Assembly: GCA_005889445.1 (NCBI GenBank)
Contig: VBGS01000126.1
Location: 1 to 8,985, forward strand
DNA: 8,985 nt
Direction: 5' to 3'
Source of the DNA: Chloroflexota bacterium
GTDB taxonomy: Bacteria > Chloroflexota > Limnocylindria > P2-11E
Shown: positions 1 to 5,081 of the stretch, one piece after another
Position numbering within the stretch: the stretch's first letter is position 1
How the letters are laid out: each line of letters begins with the position of its first letter
Position numbers and translations under genes: made by a program
Notes under the pieces: model-generated
What the model saw: only the letters and a program-made list of their open reading frames with translations
Databases searched by the model: none
What the model was told of the DNA's origin: nothing

Positions 1-1
1 C

Positions 2-1489
2 GGCGACGAGAACTACTACGCCCGCGCCGCGTTTCACCGGCTCGGTGACGATCCGGCGAACGACCAGGTCGTTTTCGGCGAGGGCCGTCCGAAGGAAGAC
101 ATCATCATCGTCGCGACCTCTTCCGATGGCCGCTGGGCGCTCTTCTCGGCGTGGAAGGGCTGGGCGAGGACGGATCTCTACCTCCTCGACCGCGCTCATC
201 CGGAGCGCGGGCTGGTCACGGTGATGGAGGGCGTCGACGCGACCGCGAGCGGCGGCCCCGAACACGGCGTGCTCTGGCTGCGCACGAACCTGAATGCCCC
301 GAGGTACCGGATCGTCGCCGCGCCGTGCGAATCGCCGCAGACACCGTCGTGGCGAACGATCGTCCCCGAGGGCGAGCACGTCATCGACGCGTTCGGCACG
401 ACCCGCGACCGGATCGCGGTCGCGCGGCTCGTGCGGGCGACCTCGCGCTTAGCCACGTACGACCACGGCGGGCAGGACGAGCGCGAGATCGCGCTGCCGT
501 CGCTCGGATCGACCGAGGGCGTCAGCGCCGATCCTGACGGGACGCTCATCGGTTACACCTTCCAGTCGTTCACGCGGCCCGCGACGGCATTCGTCGCGGA
601 TGCCTCCTCCGGCGCGACCGCCGTGGTCTCACGGCTGCGCATGCCGCGTGGACTGGACCCGGACGGCATCGTCGTCGACCAGACGACCTACGCGTCACGC
701 GACGGCACCGCGGTGACGATGTTCCTGGTACACCGGCGCGACGTCATGCCGACCGGCGACGTGCCCACGCTCTTGACCGGCTACGGTGGCTTCAACGTGT
801 CGCGCACGCCGCTGTACTCCTCGGGAGCGGCGGCGTGGGTCGAAGCAGGCGGCCTCTACGCGCTGCCGAATCTGCGCGGCGGTGGCGAGTACGGCGAGCG
901 ATGGCATCGCGCCGGGATGCTCGGGAACAAGCAGAACGTCTTCGACGATTTCCACGCGGCCGCCGAGGCGCTCATCGAGCGCGGCTGGACGCGGCCGCAG
1001 CGACTCGCGATCTCCGGCGGGTCGAACGGCGGACTGCTCGTCGGTGTGGCGCTCACGCAGCGGCCCGACCTGTTCGCCGCGGTCGCGTGCGCCGTTCCGC
1101 TGCTGGACATGCTCCGGTACCAGAATTTCCGCATCGCGCGGTTCTGGATCGCCGAGTACGGCTCGGCCGAGAGCGCGGATCAGGTCGGATGGCTCCGCCG
1201 CTACTCGCCGTATCACAACGTGCGCGCCGGAGTGCGCTACCCGCCGGTGCTGTTCACGACGGCCGAGGGCGATAGCCGCGTCGACCCGATGCACGCTCGC
1301 AAGATGGCGGCGCTGATGCAGGCGCAGAGCGAGGATCCGAACGCGCTCGTGCTGTTGCGTGTCGATCGCGACGCAGGTCATGGGATCGGCAAGCCGCTCG
1401 ACAAGCAGGTCGAGGATTTCGCCGATCAGTACGGCTTTCTCGCTTCACAGACGGGCCTGCTTGTGGGTGGACCGGGTATGCTCGGATGA
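2..1489 (+). CDS. Prolyl oligopeptidase family serine peptidase (S9A), 5' end outside window
   Basis: Open from the first full codon of the window, so the N-terminus is missing; 495 residues are visible. The family is usually about 680-720 residues, so roughly 200 are lost. Visible residues 1 to about 235 look like the beta-propeller part that gates access to the active site. The rest is the alpha/beta-hydrolase domain. The catalytic triad can be read directly: Ser341 in GGSNGG, Asp424 in EGDSRVDP, and His460 in AGHGIGKP. Tyr261 in GYGGFN matches the oxyanion-hole tyrosine of the family. These enzymes cleave short peptides after proline; the exact substrate here is unknown. Cytosolic or exported location cannot be judged without the N-terminus. 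The stop codon overlaps the next gene's ATG (ATGA), suggesting translational coupling. An internal ATG at 221 is not the true start, because propeller sequence continues upstream of it in frame. Confidence 0.93.
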   Translation, partial: GDENYYARAAFHRLGDDPANDQVVFGEGRPKEDIIIVATSSDGRWALFSAWKGWARTDLYLLDRAHPERGLVTVMEGVDATASGGPEHGVLWLRTNLNAPRYRIVAAPCESPQTPSWRTIVPEGEHVIDAFGTTRDRIAVARLVRATSRLATYDHGGQDEREIALPSLGSTEGVSADPDGTLIGYTFQSFTRPATAFVADASSGATAVVSRLRMPRGLDPDGIVVDQTTYASRDGTAVTMFLVHRRDVMPTGDVPTLLTGYGGFNVSRTPLYSSGAAAWVEAGGLYALPNLRGGGEYGERWHRAGMLGNKQNVFDDFHAAAEALIERGWTRPQRLAISGGSNGGLLVGVALTQRPDLFAAVACAVPLLDMLRYQNFRIARFWIAEYGSAESADQVGWLRRYSPYHNVRAGVRYPPVLFTTAEGDSRVDPMHARKMAALMQAQSEDPNALVLLRVDRDAGHGIGKPLDKQVEDFADQYGFLASQTGLLVGGPGMLG

Positions 1490-1836
1490 GGGTGAACATC
1501 CTCCGATTCCTTCGCGAACAGGCGAGGGAATACGACTGCAGCGTCTGCGGCTCGAATCACTCGCGCTCGGATATCCGCGTCCTCGGCAAGCTCGAGTCCG
1601 CGTGGATCGTTCGGGTGACCTGCGCCAAATGCCAGACCGCGTTCAAGCTTCTGGTCGTCGTGGATGAGCAGCGCGCCGCGGTGAGCCCGGTCAAAGAGGA
1701 GCCCGAGCGCAGGAAGCCGGCGGTGACTGCGGACGAGGTCATCGACGCACACGAGTTCCTCGAGAGCTATCAAGGCGACGTCCGGACGCTCTTCGCGCGA
1801 CGCGACAAGGTGCGGACCGAGCACGACGCCTCCTAG
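1486..1836 (+). CDS. Small zinc-ribbon protein of unknown function
   Basis: A 116-residue protein I cannot assign to a named family. Two CxxC pairs, Cys18/Cys21 and Cys46/Cys49, 24 residues apart, form a four-cysteine zinc-ribbon arrangement. The middle is a short beta-like stretch (LESAWIVRVTCAKCQTAFKL) and residues 60-80 are charged and probably flexible. The C-terminal part, around TADEVIDAHEFLESYQGDV, looks helical and resembles a D/E-V-x-x-x-H-E-F-L motif. The ATG overlaps the stop of the peptidase gene and fabH begins only 3 nt after its stop, so it is very likely co-transcribed with both. There is no convincing Shine-Dalgarno, fitting coupling to the upstream gene. Reading frame use and codon choice match the neighbours, so it is probably a real gene. 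A role in nucleic-acid or protein binding is possible but only inferred from the zinc ribbon. Confidence 0.8.
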   Translation: MRVNILRFLREQAREYDCSVCGSNHSRSDIRVLGKLESAWIVRVTCAKCQTAFKLLVVVDEQRAAVSPVKEEPERRKPAVTADEVIDAHEFLESYQGDVRTLFARRDKVRTEHDAS

Positions 1837-1839
1837 GTA

Positions 1840-2913
1840 GTGGCAAAGAACGCCGTCATCACCGGCTGGGGCTGCTACACGCCTTCACGCGTCCTGACCA
1901 ACGCCGATCTCGAGCGGATCGTCGACACCTCAGACGAGTGGATCACCAGCCGCACCGGGATCAAAGAGCGCCGCATCGCCGGTGACGGCGAGACAACTTC
2001 CACGATGTCGGTCCGCGCGGCGCGCGCCGCTCTCGAGAAGGCGCACATGCGAGGGCAGGACATCCAGCAGGTCATCGTGGGGACGGCCTCTCCCGACTAT
2101 CTGTTCCCGGCGACCGCGTGTCTGGTCCAGTCGGAGATCGGCGCGACGCGAGCCGGCGCCTTCGATGTCGAAGCGGCGTGCACGAGCTTCATCTCGGCTC
2201 TTGCGATCGCGCGCGCGATGATCGTCGCGGGCATGATCGAGAACGCGCTCGTGATCGGCGCCGAGACCCTGTCGCGCCTCCTGAACTGGAAGGACCGCAC
2301 GACCTGCGTCCTGTTCGGCGACGGCGCGGGTGCGGCGGTCCTCGAGGCCACGAACGCGTCGGTGGGCATCGAGTCGACGGTCCTGCACGGCGACGGCTCG
2401 AAGGGAGAGCTCCTCATGGTCCCGGCGGGAGGGTCGAAGATCCCGGCGACGGCCGACACGGTCGAGCGCGGCCTGCACTTCATCACGATGGCGGGTGGGG
2501 AAGTGTTCAAGCTCGCCGTGAAGTCGATGGCCGACGCCGCGGAAGAGGCGATCGCCGAAGCCGGGCTGACGCTCGACGATATCGACATCATGATCCCGCA
2601 CCAGGCGAATCTCCGGATCATCGAGGGCGTCGGGAAGCGTCTCCACTTCCCGCCGGAAAAGGTCTTCGTGAACATCCAGCGCTACGGCAACACCTCGGCG
2701 GCCTCCATTCCGATCGCGATGTGCGAGGCGGAATCGACGGGCCGCCTCCGCCGCGGCGACAAGGTTCTGCTGGTCGCGTTCGGCGGTGGGTTCACGTGGG
2801 GCGCGTCGGTGCTCGAATGGTTCGGCGCGCACGACGGCTTGCGCCCGCCGTCCCGTCTCGAGCGCGCGAGTCGTGTACTCGAAGACGTAGTCGAGAGGGT
2901 CAGACCCTCCTAG
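1840..2913 (+). CDS. fabH: Beta-ketoacyl-ACP synthase III (FabH)
   Basis: A 357-residue thiolase-fold enzyme that starts fatty-acid synthesis by condensing an acyl-CoA primer with malonyl-ACP in the cytoplasm. The catalytic triad is intact: Cys114 in EAACTSF, His254 in PHQAN, Asn284 in YGNTSAAS. The N-terminal motif TNADLERIVDTSDEWI (residues 21-36) is typical of FabH, as are FGDGAGAAVLE and the closing FGGGFTWGASVLEW. The GTG start is chosen because the protein then begins right at the family's usual N-terminus (VITGWGCYTP); no strong Shine-Dalgarno precedes it. It lies 3 nt after the zinc-ribbon gene. Compared with the E. coli enzyme (317 residues, Cys112/His244/Asn274), it has an extra tail of about 30 residues after Trp327, rich in Arg and Glu and probably helical. 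Whether it uses straight-chain or branched primers cannot be told from sequence by eye. Confidence 0.95.
   Translation: MAKNAVITGWGCYTPSRVLTNADLERIVDTSDEWITSRTGIKERRIAGDGETTSTMSVRAARAALEKAHMRGQDIQQVIVGTASPDYLFPATACLVQSEIGATRAGAFDVEAACTSFISALAIARAMIVAGMIENALVIGAETLSRLLNWKDRTTCVLFGDGAGAAVLEATNASVGIESTVLHGDGSKGELLMVPAGGSKIPATADTVERGLHFITMAGGEVFKLAVKSMADAAEEAIAEAGLTLDDIDIMIPHQANLRIIEGVGKRLHFPPEKVFVNIQRYGNTSAASIPIAMCEAESTGRLRRGDKVLLVAFGGGFTWGASVLEWFGAHDGLRPPSRLERASRVLEDVVERVRPS
2895..2909. repeat. Perfect palindromic hairpin at the 3' end of fabH
   Basis: GAGGGTC, one A, then GACCCTC: two 7-nt arms around a single central base, just before the fabH stop codon at 2911-2913. In RNA it would fold with a 5-nt loop and a 5-bp stem. 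No T-run follows, so it is not a classical intrinsic terminator. It could help end or stabilise the upstream transcript, or be coincidental. Confidence 0.5.
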
Positions 2914-2920
2914 ACGCACC

Positions 2921-3179
2921 CCCCGAAGGGCCGCGCACAAAGACGAAGAGAGCAGAACGACGTCCGCTTCAGCCGACGGGTGGCACGGCGATCCGGCGTG
3001 CCCGCGCGCCGCGCGCGGGTTCCCAGGACCCGCGCCGCAGGGGACGCGCGAAAGGTGATCGTGCGCGGCGCGGGAAAGGGTGCGCGCCAGCGCGGGCGCG
3101 GCGGTCGCCGGGACAGGACCCGTCGGCGCAGGGGCGGTGAAGTTGCTCGTCCCCACCTATTGACAGCGGCCCTTCGGGG
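2921..3179. repeat. 14-bp perfect inverted repeat pair enclosing the intergenic region
   Basis: CCCCGAAGGGCCGC at 2921-2934 is the exact reverse complement of GCGGCCCTTCGGGG at 3166-3179, with 231 nt between the arms. The left arm starts 8 nt after the fabH stop. The right arm lies exactly between the putative -35 and -10 boxes of the mraZ promoter and itself contains a small CCC-TTCG-GGG hairpin. In a transcript reading through from fabH, the two arms could close a roughly 259-nt structured RNA. Confidence 0.75.
3001..3019 (+). terminator. Possible GC-rich hairpin terminator after fabH
   Basis: An 8-bp perfect stem, CCCGCGCG with CGCGCGGG, closes a 3-nt loop (CCG), about 90 nt after the fabH stop. 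It is by far the strongest local hairpin in the gap. No T-tract follows (next bases are TTCCC), so assignment as a terminator rests only on stem strength and position between two units. Such runs also arise by chance in sequence this GC-rich. Confidence 0.3.
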
Positions 3180-3187
3180 TGTAAGTT
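3160..3187 (+). promoter_or_regulatory. Putative sigma-70-type promoter of the dcw cluster
   Basis: A perfect -35 hexamer TTGACA (3160-3165) is followed after 16 nt by TAAGTT (3182-3187), a weak -10 match; shifting by one base gives AAGTTA with a 17-nt spacer. The patch is noticeably AT-richer than its surroundings. It sits about 60 nt before the mraZ start, and the expected transcription start falls near 3194. The short dyad GGGT-N7-ACCC (3177-3191) surrounds the -10. No other promoter of similar quality was seen within the cluster. Confidence 0.6.
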
Positions 3188-3196
3188 ACCCGCCGC

Positions 3197-3221
3197 GTGG
3201 TGAGTAGTGGGGGACGGTGGG
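3197..3221 (+). promoter_or_regulatory. Putative MraZ operator: three GTGG repeats at 10-bp spacing
   Basis: GTGGT, GTGGG and GTGGG begin at 3197, 3207 and 3217, exactly one helical turn apart, with non-conserved 5-nt spacers; a degenerate fourth (GTCG) follows at 3227. In E. coli, MraZ binds TGGGN repeats separated by 5 nt upstream of its own gene. Shifting the register by one base here gives TGGTG, TGGGG, TGGGG with the same spacing. The repeats lie at or just downstream of the predicted transcription start, a good position for autorepression of the cluster. Confidence 0.7.
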
Positions 3222-3238
3222 GAACCGTCGCCCGGACT

Positions 3239-3246
3239 AGGAAGGG
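3239..3246 (+). promoter_or_regulatory. Ribosome binding site for mraZ (decides the CTG start)
   Basis: AGGAAGGG lies 3 nt before the CTG at 3250; its AGGA core is 7 nt from that codon. An in-frame TAG at 3238-3240 overlaps it, so mraZ cannot begin farther upstream in this frame. Confidence 0.6.
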
Positions 3247-3249
3247 AAC

Positions 3250-3681
3250 CTGGAAGGCTATTTCTCAGGTGAGTTTGCCCACTCGCTGGACGAGAAGGGT
3301 CGGCTCGCGATCCCAGCGAAGTTCCGAGGCCGCTTCAAAGAAGGAGCGGTCGTGACGCGTTGGATAGGTGAGTGTCTTGCCGTCTTTCCGTCCCCAGAGT
3401 GGTCCGCGCTCAACGCCGACATCGCCAGGCGACCCAGGACCGACCCGGCCGCCGCGCGGTTCCGGCACTTCATCCTGGCCGGCGCGCATGAGGCGGACCC
3501 GGATGGGCAGGGGCGGATCACGGTCCCGGCGCACCTTCGCGAGTACGCCGCCCTCACGAGCGAAGCCGTCGTCATCGGCAACTCCGACCACCTCGAAGTC
3601 TGGGAGCCGGGACGCTGGAAAGCGCATCTCGCGACCGTACAGACCGATATCGAGCGCGATGTCAGGGACCTCGGGATCTAG
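3250..3681 (+). CDS. mraZ: Transcriptional regulator MraZ, apparent CTG start
   Basis: MraZ is a nucleoid-associated DNA-binding protein of the AbrB/SpoVT fold that forms rings and controls its own dcw operon. The two tandem repeats of the family are visible: D-E-K-G-R at residues 14-18 (HSLDEKGRLAIPAKFR) and D-G-Q-G-R at 85-89 (GRITVPAHLREYA). Starting at CTG 3250 gives 143 residues, normal for the family, and FSGEFAHSLDEKGR is a typical MraZ N-terminus. No ATG, GTG or TTG exists in frame between the upstream stop at 3238 and GTG 3352; starting at GTG 3352 would delete the first DNA-binding repeat. The CTG has a Shine-Dalgarno at proper distance. A sequencing error near the 5' end is the main alternative. 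It heads the cluster, with promoter and operator-like repeats directly upstream, and overlaps the likely start of rsmH. Confidence 0.9.
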   Translation: MEGYFSGEFAHSLDEKGRLAIPAKFRGRFKEGAVVTRWIGECLAVFPSPEWSALNADIARRPRTDPAAARFRHFILAGAHEADPDGQGRITVPAHLREYAALTSEAVVIGNSDHLEVWEPGRWKAHLATVQTDIERDVRDLGI

Positions 3682-4624
3682 TGATGTTCGGGAAGGAAAG
3701 CTTCATGAGCCGGTTCTTCTGGCCGAAGTACTCGCCCAGCTTGATCCCCGCGAAGCTGGCCGCTATCTCGACGGCACGGTCGGCGCCGGCGGCCACGCCG
3801 CAGCGATCCTCGAGCGCAGCGCGCCCAGCGGACGACTCCTCGGTCTCGACATCGACCCGAGCGCTCTTGTCGCAGCGGGACGCGAGCTCGCGCGGTTCGG
3901 CGATCGCGCGGTACTCGCTCGAGCGAACTTCGCGGTTTGTGACGACGTGGCCCGCCAGCACGGCTTCGCACCGCTCGATGGGATCGTCCTGGATCTCGGG
4001 CTCTCGTCGATCCAGCTCGCCGACGAGGAGCGGGGCTTCAGCTTTCGCGCGCGAGGCCCGCTGGACATGCGTGCCGACCCGGACCTACGCGACACGGCGG
4101 CCGACATCGTGAATACCTGGGCCGAGCCGGATCTGCGACGGATCTTCGCCGAGCTCGGCGAGGAGCCTGAGGCTGCACGGATCGCGGGCGCCATCGCGCG
4201 TCGCCGCATGAAGGCGCACTTCGTGACCGCGGACGAGCTCGGCCGATTTGTCGCCGGCGTGAAGACGCGTCGCCCTCGCGGCATCGATCCAGCGACCAAG
4301 GTGTTCCAGGCGATCCGCATCGCGGTCAACCGCGAGCTCGAGAACCTGAACGCGGGTCTCGCCGCGGCGGTGCGCGTCCTCCGTCCGGGCGGGCGGCTCG
4401 CGGTGATCTCGTTCCACTCGCTCGAGGATCGGACCGTCAAACAGTTCTTCGCGCGAGAGTCGCGCGACTGCATTTGTCCTCCCCACCTCCCCACCTGCGT
4501 CTGCGGGCATCGCGCGGGCTTGCGTGTCGTTACCCGGCGTCCGCTTCGTGCGGACTCGGCGGAGGTCGCACGCAACCCGCGCGCCCGCAGCGCAGCTCTT
4601 CGGGTCGCCGAGAAGCTCCCTTGA
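3659..4624 (+). CDS. rsmH: 16S rRNA (cytosine1402-N4)-methyltransferase RsmH (MraW)
   Basis: SAM-dependent enzyme that adds the N4-methyl group of m4Cm1402 in the 16S rRNA decoding centre. From ATG 3659 it has 321 residues, near the usual 300-320. Visible motifs: HEPVLLAEVL (16-25), the SAM-binding DGTVGAGGHA (38-47), DIDPSAL from 64, LDLGLSSIQL, RGFSFRARGPLDMR, DPATKVFQAIRIAVNREL, and the hallmark SFHSLED (251-257). The tail CICPPHLPTCVCGH is cysteine-rich, as in many relatives. The start is uncertain: families normally begin only a few residues before HxPVLL, but no ATG, GTG or TTG lies in frame there. ATG 3659 adds about 12 residues, overlaps mraZ by 23 nt and has a poor Shine-Dalgarno, whereas a good one at 3691-3696 faces an out-of-frame ATG at 3705. 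The stop overlaps the TTG start of ftsL. Confidence 0.93.
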   Translation: MSGTSGSSDVREGKLHEPVLLAEVLAQLDPREAGRYLDGTVGAGGHAAAILERSAPSGRLLGLDIDPSALVAAGRELARFGDRAVLARANFAVCDDVARQHGFAPLDGIVLDLGLSSIQLADEERGFSFRARGPLDMRADPDLRDTAADIVNTWAEPDLRRIFAELGEEPEAARIAGAIARRRMKAHFVTADELGRFVAGVKTRRPRGIDPATKVFQAIRIAVNRELENLNAGLAAAVRVLRPGGRLAVISFHSLEDRTVKQFFARESRDCICPPHLPTCVCGHRAGLRVVTRRPLRADSAEVARNPRARSAALRVAEKLP

Positions 4625-5025
4625 CGATCGCGCAGGCAGTGCGCGCGCCGCGGGTGCGGCGCGTGGAACGCCGTCCCCGTCCGCAGGCGGTGCGCCATCA
4701 TCGTCCCGCCGCGCGGGTGTCGGCGGCGCGCACCGCGAGCTGGGAGGTCCGCTCGTTCGCGCTCGCGAGCGGCGTCATCCTCGCCGGCTTCCTCCTCGTC
4801 CTCCTCTATCTGGCGCAGACGACCGCGCTGTCTGCCGCTGGCTACGAGGTCCAGCGCCTCACCGCGCAGCGCGACGAGGTTCGCCGTCAAAACGCGCTGC
4901 TCCAGATCGAGAGCGCCAGGCTGGATTCGCCGGCGCGCATCGAGGCGGACGCGGTCCGTCTCGGACTGGTGCGTGCGGCAACGATCCGCGTCGTCGCCTC
5001 GGAGGCCGTCGCCGCGCAGCACTGA
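4621..5025 (+). CDS. ftsL: Cell division protein FtsL-like (septum formation initiator family)
   Basis: A 134-residue bitopic membrane protein. Residues 1-45 form a very basic cytoplasmic segment with many arginines. Residues about 46-66 (FALASGVILAGFLLVLLYLA) are a single membrane helix. Residues about 74-101 form a periplasmic or extracytoplasmic leucine-zipper-like coiled coil, and SPARIEADAVRLGLV (103-117) is the usual FtsL/DivIC ending motif. Members scaffold the FtsQLB/FtsWI complex that activates septal peptidoglycan synthesis. The TTG start shares bases with the rsmH stop (TTGA) and GAGAAG lies 5 nt before it. An ATG farther upstream at 4474 would sit deep inside rsmH and add unrelated sequence, so it was rejected. 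Position between rsmH and ftsI is the classic ftsL slot. Sequence divergence is normal for this protein; DivIC-type identity cannot be excluded. Confidence 0.85.
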   Translation: MTIAQAVRAPRVRRVERRPRPQAVRHHRPAARVSAARTASWEVRSFALASGVILAGFLLVLLYLAQTTALSAAGYEVQRLTAQRDEVRRQNALLQIESARLDSPARIEADAVRLGLVRAATIRVVASEAVAAQH

Positions 5026-5070
5026 TCCCAGTCGGGTGTCGGCGGGGAGCGGGCACCCATCAAACGGCGT

Positions 5071-5076
5071 GAGGTG
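5071..5076 (+). promoter_or_regulatory. Ribosome binding site of ftsI (supports the TTG start)
   Basis: GAGGTG, 5 nt before TTG 5082, is the best Shine-Dalgarno match in the cluster and fixes the unusual TTG as the start. The 56-nt gap between ftsL and ftsI also holds a weak GGGTG/CACCC hairpin (5034-5038 with 5054-5058), which could affect local expression. Confidence 0.65.
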
Positions 5077-5081
5077 AAGGG

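Larger units (their letters stand above)
2914..3249. other. Intergenic region between fabH and mraZ, 336 nt, GC-rich and rich in inverted repeats
   Basis: No credible gene is present. A GTG-started frame at 2980-3207 encodes a low-complexity, arginine-rich peptide with no Shine-Dalgarno and is probably chance. Several inverted repeats can be seen: GGCACG/CGTGCC (2982-2987 with 2997-3002), CCCGCGCG/CGCGCGGG (3001-3008 with 3012-3019), CGGGT/ACCCG (3016-3020 with 3028-3032), and a 14-bp pair spanning most of the region. The last 90 nt hold the mraZ promoter, operator and ribosome binding site. The region probably separates two transcription units. Confidence 0.75.

Noticed and set aside
3016..3032. 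CGGGT-7 nt-ACCCG resembling a tRNA T-arm
   Set aside because: Loop sequence does not fit the TTCRANY consensus and no acceptor, D or anticodon arms are found around it.
1930..3156. Long minus-strand frame of 408 codons opposite fabH and the intergenic region
   Set aside because: Arg/Asp-rich low-complexity translation with no recognisable motif; it mirrors fabH, whose catalytic residues are all intact. Typical artefact of high-GC coding DNA.
2980..3207. 75-codon plus-strand frame in the intergenic region
   Set aside because: Arginine-rich low complexity, no Shine-Dalgarno, and it runs through the mraZ promoter and operator-like repeats.
3368..3658. Far upstream ATG 3368 as rsmH start
   Set aside because: Would add about 97 residues of Arg/Ser/Pro-rich sequence read out of frame from mraZ; no RsmH has such an extension.
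3681..4112. Plus-strand frame with ATG 3705 behind a good Shine-Dalgarno
   Set aside because: Out of frame with rsmH by one base; its product is low-complexity Ser/Arg-rich and matches nothing. Kept only as a clue to the rsmH start problem.
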